From Carpediemonas membranifera (taxonomy: Eukaryota > Fornicata), in contig JAHDYR010000005.1 in assembly GCA_019828565.1 (NCBI GenBank), positions 868,001 through 932,000 on the forward strand: DNA of 64,000 nt. Reading direction: 5' to 3'. Positions 28,537 to 37,932 of the stretch are shown piece after piece; the first letter of the stretch is position 1, and each line of letters starts with the position of its first letter. The notes under the pieces are model-generated. The model searched no databases. It was not told where the DNA came from and was given only the letters and a program-made list of their open reading frames with translations. A program made the translations under genes and the position numbers.

Positions 28537-29696
28537 CAGCCCAGCACCTTAAGCCACTTAACACCGCTTTGCCTAGCCATGACCTCGACGGCAAGGTCCT
28601 TGCGATACGCCATGACCGTCAGATCCAGCCCCACGCTAATGCCCACACACTCGTCCAAGGGATGGACGTGCCTCGCCAGCCTGGCCCCGGGCACCACCAC
28701 TGTGGCATCCCTCTGGTCGGGCAGACGGTACATGATGAGGCCCTTGCTCGTCATGAGGTAGAGGTTGTCACTGTGCGTTGTGTCGATGGCCGCGGACGAC
28801 GCCATTACAGGGGGCACTGGGTATTTGGGCAGACGGGCCGCGGTCTCAAAGGTGACCTTAAGGGCCTCGCCGTGCGACCTCGAGGCGTTGACGTTGAATA
28901 GATGGATCGCGAGCGCCTCTTCCACGCCCTCCTCGAGGATAGCCATGAAGCCGCCGACTAGGCTTACCAGGCCCGACACAAGTCCGCACTGGCCAGGTGG
29001 GGATGCCCGGATAACCTGGGCAAGGTCGAAGGACGCCCGCTGCACACTGAACTTCAGCACTTGGCCGCTAGTGTTGCCCACAAACACCTCATTCTGCACG
29101 GCGAGCAGGCTGAGTGCGGAGGAGTTCGGACTGACGTCACGGTACATGGGGGAGTCGCGGCGGGAGTCCACAGAACGGACCTCCCAGTGGCCGGGGGCCT
29201 TGAGCGTTGCCACTAGCGGCACATAGTAGTCGGTGGCGACGACTACTCTCCTGCACTGTGCTCCGCCGATGTTAACCCGGTGGAGTGGGATGAGATCGTT
29301 GCATGAGCCCAGCGCCGCCCCGTCAAGCGAGGCCACGGCGGTTTCTACCGGTTTCAGCTTCTCCTTGGCATCGAAATCATCGCGCTGGGCCTCGTTGTAC
29401 GATATTGTGGCCAGAGCGTTGATGTCGAGCGTCACGAAGCCGGCCGAGAACAGGACATAGAGCATGCCCTCGTCCATGACCATTTTCAGGATAGCTTTCT
29501 CAGACCAGCTCATTGGCACGATATTAACTTTCAGCATTGGTGTAACATGCGCGTTTGAGGACGAGCGGGCCTCAATGAACGATTGCGCGGAATAGAACCA
29601 TAAATCTCCTTGTGAGAGACCAATCGCTATGTAATTCTCCCTTCCACCAGAGATTGATGGGGCCTGAAGACGGCAAATGGATGTGATCTCGGCCAT
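28536..29696 (-). CDS. Unrecognised beta-rich protein, possibly a beta-propeller
   Basis: 386 residues, no family assigned. Many alternating hydrophobic strands (NEVFVGNTSGQVLKF, GLVSGLVSLVGGFMAIL, DNLYLMTSKGLIMYRL) recall WD40 or similar propellers without clear WD dipeptides. No signal peptide or membrane segment. ATG at 29694-29696. It is convergent with the SDR gene, with about 32 bases between stops. Confidence 0.6.
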   Translation of the reverse strand: MAEITSICRLQAPSISGGRENYIAIGLSQGDLWFYSAQSFIEARSSSNAHVTPMLKVNIVPMSWSEKAILKMVMDEGMLYVLFSAGFVTLDINALATISYNEAQRDDFDAKEKLKPVETAVASLDGAALGSCNDLIPLHRVNIGGAQCRRVVVATDYYVPLVATLKAPGHWEVRSVDSRRDSPMYRDVSPNSSALSLLAVQNEVFVGNTSGQVLKFSVQRASFDLAQVIRASPPGQCGLVSGLVSLVGGFMAILEEGVEEALAIHLFNVNASRSHGEALKVTFETAARLPKYPVPPVMASSAAIDTTHSDNLYLMTSKGLIMYRLPDQRDATVVVPGARLARHVHPLDECVGISVGLDLTVMAYRKDLAVEVMARQSGVKWLKVLG

Positions 29697-30003
29697 GGGC
29701 TGTCTTTAGAGGCCGTCGCTACTCCGCATTTTAAGGGAAAATCATGGACGGCCGTCCCAGAAGGGAGTCCCAGTTCACCGACGTCACCACCAACCTCAAC
29801 CTTTATGTGAGCAATCATAAATTGGATAAGTCCCTTGCTGTTCCATCCTAGTGCAAACCATCTGATTGCTCTTAATGCTCTCATATGTATATACTGTGTC
29901 CCTTGCTTCACTGGCCACCTTACCATCTTGTGGCCACCTCGAGTCAAGCCTGAAGAGCGACTGCTCTGTAATCAACAGCAACACCCGTGACAACATATAT
30001 TTA
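29697..30003. other. Intergenic, 307 bases
   Basis: Between the 28536 gene start and the XMAP215 stop. No gene or RNA recognised; AT-rich relative to the neighbours. Confidence 0.4.
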
Positions 30004-33000
30004 TCATAATCCGAGCCGCTGCAAACGGGATCGGAGCGAGTCAAGGTCATTCGACCCAGGCTTCGCGGGTACCGGCGCGGCCGACGTTGGCGGCGACTTC
30101 TTCGCCCCCGCCGCTCCCAACTGCTGCTTGATGTTCGACAACCGGTCCATGTACGTCGATGCAAGCTTGGGCCTGCTCGCTGTGCGGAAGTGCTGCTTCC
30201 CGGACGACTCGAGCAGCGTCGTCTTGGGCATCTGGTCAGAGTGCGACCCGTCCCTGCGACCAGCGTCAGTGTCTGGCGAGTCGAGCGAGGCGGGCTCCTT
30301 CAACTCCGAGACAGTCGTCAAGGTCAACTCCTCGATGCGCTTACGAGGCAGCACGTGGGACAGCGTGGCCGTCGACTCAAGCGACTCCTCGACTTGACTC
30401 AAACTCGACTGTGACTTGGGGAACGACTCGGGTGGAGTCGAGTCGACTGGGGTGACGACAATGTCCTGGTGACCGGTGATGTTACGCTTACTCTCGGCGC
30501 TGTGGTCCGAGGAGACGGGCGCCTCCTGTCTCGCGAGGTTTAAGTCGGCGGGAAGCTCGTCTGCGGTCATCGACTTGACCGACTCGCCGAGGAGCCTGGA
30601 TGCCATGCTCAAGGCCTTGTTGGGTGGCATCTCGACTCTGAGCGGAGTCACGGCCAGCTGCCGGAGCACCCACGCCTTCTTGACTGCGCTCAGGGAGTCT
30701 GGCAGCACCGCGCTGGCGTTGTGGGCCGCGTAGTTCGCCTCCTTGAGGTCCCTGACGAGGGTTTCGAGCGCCTCCATAGTCCATGGGTCTGTGTGCTGCC
30801 CAACGAGCTCGGACACGGTCATCAGGCGGGGGGCGGGCCCCAGGATGACGCGGATCTCGTCGGCACTCAGCTCGACGCCGTCCTTGAGCAGCAGGGCATG
30901 GACGGACTGACGAATGAGACCGGGGTGGTCCGTGATGCAGGGGAGCTCGCGAAGGTGGGCGATGATTCCCTTCCCGTGGCACTCGAGCAGCGCCGTGATC
31001 GTCGTCTTGGCCAGTCGGGCAGGGTAGTTGACTCGGATCAGGGTCGAGTCGGAGTCGGAGTTGTCAGTCACTGCGGAAACTGCGACGAGGAAGATGTGGA
31101 GCTCTCTGAGCAGTCTGGCGGTGTCGATGTCCTCGGGCGTGATGGACCTCGACAGCTTCAGCAGGCACTTACCGATGAGCGAGAGCATCTTCTCCAGCAT
31201 CGTCTGGTCGCCCCAAATGGCCCGAGACCGGGCCTTAGAGTGCGTCACGAACGGGTCCTGCAATGAGCGGACACATCGGGACGAGCGGGCTGGGTCAGCG
31301 AGGGCCTCGGCCAGCATCCGGGCGAGGTCGAAGAGGACGGCGAACGAGGTGGTCTTGGGGACGTTGTTCATGACGTTGAGTACGGTCTGATTGAACAGCC
31401 CCAGGATCTCCCGACCGTCGAGGCTGGAGTTGCCGTCGACCTCCTTGAGATCAGAGTCCAGCATCGAGATGAGCACCTCCATGAACACCGTGCGGAGGGC
31501 ATGGCGGGAGACGATATTGGTGATACGGAGATCGTCAAAAATAGATGCCAGGAGCAGGATGCCGTAGCGGACGAGACGCAGGGGCAGTGGGCGGTCGGTG
31601 CGGACGTGCTGCTGCATAACGGTGACGTAGCCGTGACACAGCTTGTCTGCCACGCCCACGAAGATCTTGGGCGTGTCCCGGTGTCTGCTGATGAGCAGTT
31701 TAAGGGATGAGATGATCACCTCGGTCTCGGACGACACATTCAGGGCTGCAATGAGGGTCTCGACCTCCGTGATCGGGTCGACGTGCATCGTCCGGATCTG
31801 GTGCAGCTGGGGCGTCGGCATGGGATCCCGGGTCGGCAGGACAGTGAGCGTCGGCGTCGAAGTCGAGAAGTCGGGGCTCTCGTAGTCCAACAGCGGCTTG
31901 GGCGACTTGGCCTCGGGTAGCTTGGCCGGCTTGGCGTCGGACTTGGCGTGGTCTTTCTTAGCGGGGCGGGCCAGGCGGGCGGCCTTCATGTCGCCGCGGG
32001 TTGCGGTAGGGGCAGATCCTCTCGCGGACTTGGGCTGCTCGGGCTCGGGTTTGGCGTCCTTGTGTGCTGATGGTTCCGAATCTGAGTGAATATTCGATAT
32101 ACGGGCGATCACAGGATCCACTCTGATTCTCTCGGCCTTCTTGAGGGACGCGGCCGCAGATAGCACGGGCTTCCGGCCCACGATGGGGAAGACAACCCTG
32201 ATAAGCTCCTCCCCGCTTCGCCGCACCTCGACGTTGGAGTCGGTGAGCTGCGCCATGACGCTGGGAAGCATCTGTACAAGCATGGCCGGGGGCGCCCTTG
32301 TGATCACGGGGCTGTCCTTGGGGGCGAGGAGGAAGGAGATGAGGGTCGACCGGGCGACGTGGGAGTCGAGCTTCAGGCCAGTGGCGATGTGCTGGAGGGT
32401 GTTGGGGCCGACCTTCTCGATCCAGCCGCTGATGACAGCCAGCGCTTGTGTCCTGACCGTCGACCGGGTCGACGCCAGACAAGTCACGACGGCGGGCAGC
32501 ACCGTGTGGGCGTGTCTGTCCGCGTCGGGGTGGACTGCGAGTGCGCTGATGTGCTTCAGCGTGGCCTGCATCGTGTTGATGTTGCTGTCGCTGAGTCGCC
32601 CCGCCATGAGCGGCATGTACGTCCGCAGGTTTGCCCGGGTGAGCTGCCCCGCCTCGCACAGGGCGGTCAGCTTGTCGATGGCTTCCTTTCGCACCTTCCA
32701 GTTCGACGCGGATATGTCCGTGATGAGGCCCGACACCTGCTTCGGGTTCGCCGCGACCTTGGCCTTGTCCTCCTTGGTAGCGGGGGCGGGCCCGGGCGCG
32801 GCTGTAGACGTCGCAGCGGGGGCGTCAGCCTTCTTCTCCCGGGGCGTCTTCGCCTTCTTGACGCCCTTCGCCTTCTTGGCCTTGGGAGCAGTCTCGGCGG
32901 CCTTCTTCTCGATGACCGCCGTCACCTGGTCCTTCTTGCGATCGTCGATGGCGCCCAGCACGGCATTGACCCTAGCCGTCCCGTTAGCCACGTTCAGAAT

Positions 33001-34446
33001 GGCGCAGATCGCCTGGGTCGCCTCGTCTCGCGTGGCCTCGTTGCGGTCCGACGTGAGCTTGGCCATCACTTTGGCCACGGGCTCGGCTGCATCCACACAC
33101 CGCGCCGGATATGTCTCCAGCGCCATCCGGATGAACGTCGCGGTCCTGTGCCTGACGTCCGGCATCCGGTGGGCCAGGCCGGCCTCGATGTCGCCCCACA
33201 TCTCACCTAGCGTCATGACACTGGCGACGACGGCGAGGAGCGTCTCCGTGACGGTCTCTACGATGGCCGGGCGGCGCTGCTGGAAGAGCTTGACGAGGGC
33301 CGGGACGGCTGGGGCAACGACGCCCTTCGCTGCGTCGCCCTCGAGGGCAACGAGACCAGCAATCCGGGCCGCCGCAGCAGCGACGTTGACGTGTTTGTCA
33401 GCGACCAGCGGGACGGCCTTCATGGCGCCGCTGGCCTCGAGGTCCTTCGTCTGTCCGAGTGCCCGGGCGGCGAGAGTGATGCCCATTGCCCTCGTGCTCC
33501 AGTTCGACGACGCCAGCAGCGCCAGCGTGTCGGATGTGTCCAGGTTCTCCTCCATCGCCTCCTCGGCGGGCGGAGGGATCTCGTAGTCGACGTCCCCCGT
33601 CGGCTGGACGGGAGCGCCTGTGTCGGCCTTCGGCCTGGCTGTCGGTGTCGCTGCCTTCCGGGTTGTGGGCGGGGCGGTCTCCCTCTCCCTCTCCTCCCTG
33701 TCATCCTCTGCCTTCTCGCCCTCCTTCTTCTCAAGCATGGCCAGCTGGGACGGACCGAGGGCTGTCCCGAGGGCCTTCTTCACCGCATCCACACCGACAC
33801 ACCCAGCGGCCCATCGGGCAATGACCATCGCCTCGGCCCGCACCCTGCCGTTTGCGTGAGCAAGCAGTGCCTTGAACTGAGCTGTCGAGAGCACAGCGGG
33901 GACGTCGACAGCGCTGGGCGCGGCGTCGAGCTGTTCGCGGAGGTGGCCGATAGAACTCTGGACCTGCTTGAGGTTGCGGCTGTTCGTTGCCCCCACAAGA
34001 CAGGTGATGACCTGCTCGTTGAACCCCTTCGCCCCCAGGGCCTTCAGGACGTCTCCGAGGGCATGCTTTGTTGGTGTCCTGGTGCTGGTCAGGCCACGCT
34101 TCACTACAGCGGTGAGAATGCTGTCGATCTGTCCAGAGACGTCGGCATCCTTATCAATGGCGGCTTTCAGGGCGAGGAGGGCTTTCTCTCGAGCCGTCTC
34201 GATGGGATCGCCGATAAACTTCGCATAGCTGGATATATACTCGTTAACAATGTCAGACTTGGGCTCAGCATCCTGCAAAAGCGCCTCGAGCTCGCCATAA
34301 GCCTCGAATCTGAACTTCCATGCTGTTTGGACCAGTTTCTCGGAAAGAGGGCCATCAAAGACTAGCTCTGGTGATTCTGGTCGCTCCTCTGGCATGTTGT
34401 TTCCCCCTCCTACTTCTATCGGTGGCGAGGAAGGTGTTTCAGCCAT
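30004..34446 (-). CDS. XMAP215/Dis1/chTOG-family microtubule polymerase
   Basis: 1,480 residues. The first TOG domain starts near residue 30 (LVQTAWKFRFEAYGELEAL, the typical W and R/K of the tubulin-binding loops). Further TOG arrays lie at about 290-510, 560-790 (SNWKVRKEAIDKL) and 900-1150, with basic Ala/Lys/Pro linkers such as KKAKGVKKAKTPREKK between them. The C-terminal third is Ser/Asp-rich and ends SRLQRLGL. These proteins bind tubulin and speed microtubule growth at plus ends, centrosomes and kinetochores. ATG at 34444-34446. With CLASP 14 kb away, the window holds both main TOG families. Boundaries of the later TOGs are approximate. Confidence 0.9.
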   Translation of the reverse strand: MAETPSSPPIEVGGGNNMPEERPESPELVFDGPLSEKLVQTAWKFRFEAYGELEALLQDAEPKSDIVNEYISSYAKFIGDPIETAREKALLALKAAIDKDADVSGQIDSILTAVVKRGLTSTRTPTKHALGDVLKALGAKGFNEQVITCLVGATNSRNLKQVQSSIGHLREQLDAAPSAVDVPAVLSTAQFKALLAHANGRVRAEAMVIARWAAGCVGVDAVKKALGTALGPSQLAMLEKKEGEKAEDDREERERETAPPTTRKAATPTARPKADTGAPVQPTGDVDYEIPPPAEEAMEENLDTSDTLALLASSNWSTRAMGITLAARALGQTKDLEASGAMKAVPLVADKHVNVAAAAARIAGLVALEGDAAKGVVAPAVPALVKLFQQRRPAIVETVTETLLAVVASVMTLGEMWGDIEAGLAHRMPDVRHRTATFIRMALETYPARCVDAAEPVAKVMAKLTSDRNEATRDEATQAICAILNVANGTARVNAVLGAIDDRKKDQVTAVIEKKAAETAPKAKKAKGVKKAKTPREKKADAPAATSTAAPGPAPATKEDKAKVAANPKQVSGLITDISASNWKVRKEAIDKLTALCEAGQLTRANLRTYMPLMAGRLSDSNINTMQATLKHISALAVHPDADRHAHTVLPAVVTCLASTRSTVRTQALAVISGWIEKVGPNTLQHIATGLKLDSHVARSTLISFLLAPKDSPVITRAPPAMLVQMLPSVMAQLTDSNVEVRRSGEELIRVVFPIVGRKPVLSAAASLKKAERIRVDPVIARISNIHSDSEPSAHKDAKPEPEQPKSARGSAPTATRGDMKAARLARPAKKDHAKSDAKPAKLPEAKSPKPLLDYESPDFSTSTPTLTVLPTRDPMPTPQLHQIRTMHVDPITEVETLIAALNVSSETEVIISSLKLLISRHRDTPKIFVGVADKLCHGYVTVMQQHVRTDRPLPLRLVRYGILLLASIFDDLRITNIVSRHALRTVFMEVLISMLDSDLKEVDGNSSLDGREILGLFNQTVLNVMNNVPKTTSFAVLFDLARMLAEALADPARSSRCVRSLQDPFVTHSKARSRAIWGDQTMLEKMLSLIGKCLLKLSRSITPEDIDTARLLRELHIFLVAVSAVTDNSDSDSTLIRVNYPARLAKTTITALLECHGKGIIAHLRELPCITDHPGLIRQSVHALLLKDGVELSADEIRVILGPAPRLMTVSELVGQHTDPWTMEALETLVRDLKEANYAAHNASAVLPDSLSAVKKAWVLRQLAVTPLRVEMPPNKALSMASRLLGESVKSMTADELPADLNLARQEAPVSSDHSAESKRNITGHQDIVVTPVDSTPPESFPKSQSSLSQVEESLESTATLSHVLPRKRIEELTLTTVSELKEPASLDSPDTDAGRRDGSHSDQMPKTTLLESSGKQHFRTASRPKLASTYMDRLSNIKQQLGAAGAKKSPPTSAAPVPAKPGSNDLDSLRSRLQRLGL

Positions 34447-34890
34447 TTGACTTGATTTCGCATTTTATGGCAATGCAATATTTTGATGATTTTTGGACGA
34501 TACGACTGTCTAAAAGTCTAAAAGTAGTTCTTTTTGACCACACCCGTCCTAAAAGGGTTGAATCCAGTCAATTCTCAAAATCTTGAGTTGTCGAACATAC
34601 TCTCAGGTCGACCCAAAGCCGAGGCAACATCTCCAGCGGCCAGTAACAAAGCTCTACATCAATCAAAAAGCTTGAATCTGCATCGTTTCCTGAGACCGGC
34701 TTGGGATGGCATCATTGGGGGTAGACCCGAGAGGGTATGTATAATGCAGGTGATATGGTTCAACGGACTCGACCCGCGCCGACGACTTGGAGTCGCGCCG
34801 TAGTAAATGCCAGAGTGGAGTCTCTCTTCCAGCTTCTGAAGTCACCCAGGCCGGTATTGACCCAGCGATCACACCGCCATCGGCTGCGCC
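34447..34890. other. Intergenic, 444 bases upstream of XMAP215
   Basis: AT-rich near the XMAP215 start (repeated TCTAAAAGT at about 34509-34525). No gene seen. An AGTAAAT at about 34803 follows a short open frame on the plus strand that resembles nothing. Confidence 0.4.
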
Positions 34891-35667
34891 CCGCCGCACC
34901 AGCGACCTGCGAACCCCCAACCAACACACGAACTACTCATTTACTCTACGCCCTGCTGTTCTCGAGCATGCGGCGGAAGCCGTGGCGCCCGATGACAGGG
35001 AGGCCGCGCGCCGCCGCAGTCCCAGTCGTCGTCGAACTTGGCGGCGTCGTCGTTGTGCATGCCGATGAGCGTGCGCGTCTCGGTCTGGCCGCCCTTGCCG
35101 TCGTCCTCCCGGATGAGCTCGACAGCGCGGTCGCCGATGGCGCGGCTGTGGACAGACGTCGTCTTGCCGTCGGCGCCGCGGACGGTGCGGGTCGTCTCGG
35201 TCACGCCGTTGACGGTCCTGGTCGTGGTCGAGCTGAAGCGGATCACGGGCTCGCGGGCAGGTGCGGCGGGTGGCTCGCGCTGCTCCTCGGGCGTCGGCTC
35301 GGTCCGGCTCGGCTCGGGGTTGGTCTTGGCCTTCTCCTCCGGCTTGCCCTCCGGCTTCGGCTCAGAGGGCGCGGTCTGTGGAGCGGGCTGCTCCTCGCGG
35401 GGCTCCTGCTTTGCGTACTCGCGTGGGATGCGGACGTAGTAGCCGCCGTCAAGGAAGACGCGGGGCATGGGGGCGAAGAAGTCGTCGAAAACGTTGAACA
35501 TGGATCTGTGTGAGCGTTTGAAGCTGTCAGGAACATACCTGCTGAACATTGCTGCTTGTGTAGCTTGCTAACCTGTGAAGGTGTTTCTGCTGAAGTGTGG
35601 CGTCATAGCATCGATGGAATTCATCAAATCTCGGATCTGATTGATCTCCGGATGCATCCCAGTCGCG
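34891..35667 (+). repeat. Inverted repeat R4, left arm (MLF)
   Basis: A 0.78 kb arm whose reverse complement is at 40983-41755. It contains the whole myeloid leukemia factor-like gene with its promoter and 3' end. The arms flank a 5.3 kb unique spacer with eIF2A, proline dehydrogenase, a TnpB-like relic and a membrane protein. Differences include a one-base insertion near the 3' end of the left gene. Confidence 0.9.
34941..35549 (-). CDS. Myeloid leukemia factor-like protein, copy A (frameshifted 3' end)
   Basis: 202 residues as read. It shows the MLF-family core: TTTRTVNGVTETTRTVR, then IGDRAVELIRE, then DDAAKFDDDW, as in animal MLF proteins (IGDRAH..., FDDEW). The middle is Pro/Glu/Lys-rich. 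MLF proteins are cytosolic/nuclear adaptors linked to stress and vesicle roles in protists. A one-base insertion right after DDDW (CAGTCCC versus CAGCCC in copy B) replaces the last 25 or so residues, and the stop becomes the TAA within AGTAAA. The conserved core is unaffected. A small in-frame difference near residue 22 (FDDFF versus FDYF) separates the copies. Confidence 0.8.
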   Translation of the reverse strand: MFSRYVPDSFKRSHRSMFNVFDDFFAPMPRVFLDGGYYVRIPREYAKQEPREEQPAPQTAPSEPKPEGKPEEKAKTNPEPSRTEPTPEEQREPPAAPAREPVIRFSSTTTRTVNGVTETTRTVRGADGKTTSVHSRAIGDRAVELIREDDGKGGQTETRTLIGMHNDDAAKFDDDWDCGGARPPCHRAPRLPPHAREQQGVE

Positions 35668-35836
35668 TCAGCTGCGTGAACATGTGCTAATAGGGCGTGT
35701 GCTGGATGGCTCCGGCATGGGCCTGATGCCTAGCACCGGGTTGGAGCCTGTGTTGACCTGCATCTCGGCATGAAGTTACATACCAATCCCTCCAGAAACA
35801 CCGATAAACGCTAGCCGTTTACGTAGGGTATATTAT

Positions 35837-37765
35837 TCAGGCTTCAACGCCGAGGGCCTTGAGTGCCTCGACGATGTCAGCCTCCTGCTGCCGGAGCCCG
35901 GGGAGCCTGGCCAGCTTCTCCAGCTGCTCCTCGGTCGCCGACGCCTTGTCAATCTGTTCGCACTGTCTCACGCGCTTACGGGCGGCGCGGAGACGCTTCT
36001 GGAGTGTGGCGACGAGCTCCTCGTTGGTGCTGCGGCGAGCCGTGGCAGCCTTAGGGGTTCCCTGGACCCGGGGCTGGGGCTGCTTGGGGGAGAAGCCTGG
36101 GGGCATCGCCTGCCCCTTGGCGGGGCTGCGGGCGGCTCTCTGGCCGGGGGTCTTCACGGGAGCGGGCTTGCCTGCGTCAAGGCGTGTGTAGACCAGCTCG
36201 GGGCCAGCCTTCTTGGCGGCGGGCTGGGCGGCGGCCATCTTCGCACGGAGGGAGGGGGGCACGTACACCGCCGTGGTCCTGGCCGTGGACGCCTGGACAG
36301 CCTTCTTCGAGGCGACATGGAGGCGGGTAGGGGGCACGGGACGGGCTCCGGAGATGGCGCCATGGGCTAGTACCACGCCGTGCACGGCATACAATACCTC
36401 GCGGGGCTCGTTGATGAGCACGGACCCATCGAGCCAGACGACCTTGAAGCCATTGTCGACCCGGAGGCGGGGCGAGAGGGTGGCGGTGATGATGTACCGC
36501 GAATCGTTCGTCCACTTGCTGTGCGTCGTGTTCGGCAGCGTCTGCTGGGCTACAAGGCGCACGGACTTGCCGTCCTTGTGGCCAGCGTCCCAGATGTCGA
36601 GGTAGCCTGAGAGCCCGCCGAACCCGCCGACGGCGAGGAATGCGCCGCTGGGGGACCAGCCGAGCTCGTTGCGGTGCAGGGTGCCGAACGACCCGCGCGG
36701 GACCCACGTCTGGCCGCCCGTGTTGAACGAGACAACCGGAGCGGGCATGGAGCCGCCGATGATGGTCACCACGGGCCCGTTGGGGGCGGCTTGGACGTCG
36801 GTAACGTTCATGGCGTCGATATGGTCGCCCTCTATGGCTGGGGCGGTGACCCTGACCCTGGGACCGGATCTGTCGAGGGACAGCGGCAGCACCTGGGCCT
36901 TGCCGTAGTACGACTTGTTCTCCCGGTCGACCAGCGACTCCAGGAAGACTGCGGCGGTGGACCCGTCGTTGGTCCAGGTGACCCTCATCTCGTTGACCCC
37001 GTGCAAGCTCTTGTTAAAGACTCGGGCCTCGGTCAGGGTCTGGGCGTGGACCATAGAGGTCACGTCCAGGGCCATGAGACGGGACGGGCCGCCCTTCGTG
37101 TCGTGGGTGAAGACCACGAGGACGTCGCCCGAGGGAGAGATGGAAGTGGCGTGGATGTTGCCGATCTTGTCCGAGCGGATCTTGGAGTGGAGGCCCCAGC
37201 CCTCGGGGGACATGCGGAGAGGATGGATGCCGTCAGAGGTGACGAAGAAGCCCTTGGTCTCATCCGGGGAGAAGTGGAAGAGCGGCCAGAGGTGGTCGGG
37301 GACGCGGTTCGTGAGCTCGAGCACACGGGCGCCAGTCATTGTGTCCAGAACAACGATGGTGTTGGTCTCGAAGCGGACGTTGGTGGCTACGGAGAGGTAG
37401 CGGCCAGTGGGGGAGAAGGCGCTGATGGCAGCCGGGTGGATGGTGATGGGGATGCGCAGGCGGATTTGGCACTGCACGGTGTCCACGATGATGACCTCCT
37501 CCTTATCCATAACAGCGATGAAATCGTTGATGGGGGAAGGACGGATCTCTGGCTGGTTACTGGCGGTTTTGATGGTGAGGCGCAAGGTGCCGTTACCAAG
37601 CGCCATTTTGTCGCCGTTGTCAGTCTCCACATAGTCGTGGAAGTGAACTACATTCTCGGCAACGGTGCAAAGACGCAGGATCGCGGACATCTGGTGCTTC
37701 TCACTCTCGAACAAAGTCGCCCTCGGGTCGTGAAGTTTAGTGCCCCAAGCGTGGTAGGAACCCAT
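35837..37765 (-). CDS. Eukaryotic translation initiation factor eIF2A
   Basis: 642 residues. An N-terminal beta-propeller carries eIF2A hallmarks: GGFGGLSGYLDIWD (family GNL.G.. VWD), then TTHSKWTNDSRYIITATLSPRLRVDNGFKVVWLDG. A C-terminal basic region with AVYVPPSLRAK matches the YVPPHLR-type segment, and a helical tail (about 590-640) follows. eIF2A acts in non-canonical initiation and binds ribosomes and mRNA. Length is close to the usual 580-650. ATG at 37763-37765; a second Met 26 codons in is possible. It lies inside the spacer of inverted repeat R4. Confidence 0.92.
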   Translation of the reverse strand: MGSYHAWGTKLHDPRATLFESEKHQMSAILRLCTVAENVVHFHDYVETDNGDKMALGNGTLRLTIKTASNQPEIRPSPINDFIAVMDKEEVIIVDTVQCQIRLRIPITIHPAAISAFSPTGRYLSVATNVRFETNTIVVLDTMTGARVLELTNRVPDHLWPLFHFSPDETKGFFVTSDGIHPLRMSPEGWGLHSKIRSDKIGNIHATSISPSGDVLVVFTHDTKGGPSRLMALDVTSMVHAQTLTEARVFNKSLHGVNEMRVTWTNDGSTAAVFLESLVDRENKSYYGKAQVLPLSLDRSGPRVRVTAPAIEGDHIDAMNVTDVQAAPNGPVVTIIGGSMPAPVVSFNTGGQTWVPRGSFGTLHRNELGWSPSGAFLAVGGFGGLSGYLDIWDAGHKDGKSVRLVAQQTLPNTTHSKWTNDSRYIITATLSPRLRVDNGFKVVWLDGSVLINEPREVLYAVHGVVLAHGAISGARPVPPTRLHVASKKAVQASTARTTAVYVPPSLRAKMAAAQPAAKKAGPELVYTRLDAGKPAPVKTPGQRAARSPAKGQAMPPGFSPKQPQPRVQGTPKAATARRSTNEELVATLQKRLRAARKRVRQCEQIDKASATEEQLEKLARLPGLRQQEADIVEALKALGVEA

Positions 37766-37932
37766 TCATTCAGCGCCGCCCTACATACCTAGGCTTTGGT
37801 CGAGCCATGGTTCAGCAAAATTTTGCTGCAACATTTGGCGGATGTCTGGAATCACCAGGCAGGCCTCAGACAATTAATGCGGCTCCGGTGTGAAGCAAAG
37901 CGGTACAAAATGCAAACTTTACCGCGCATCCC

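Noticed and set aside
34826-34850. tRNA-like hairpin (GCTGG, 7-base loop, CCGGC on the minus strand)
   Set aside because: No matching acceptor, D or anticodon arms, so a tRNA cannot be folded.
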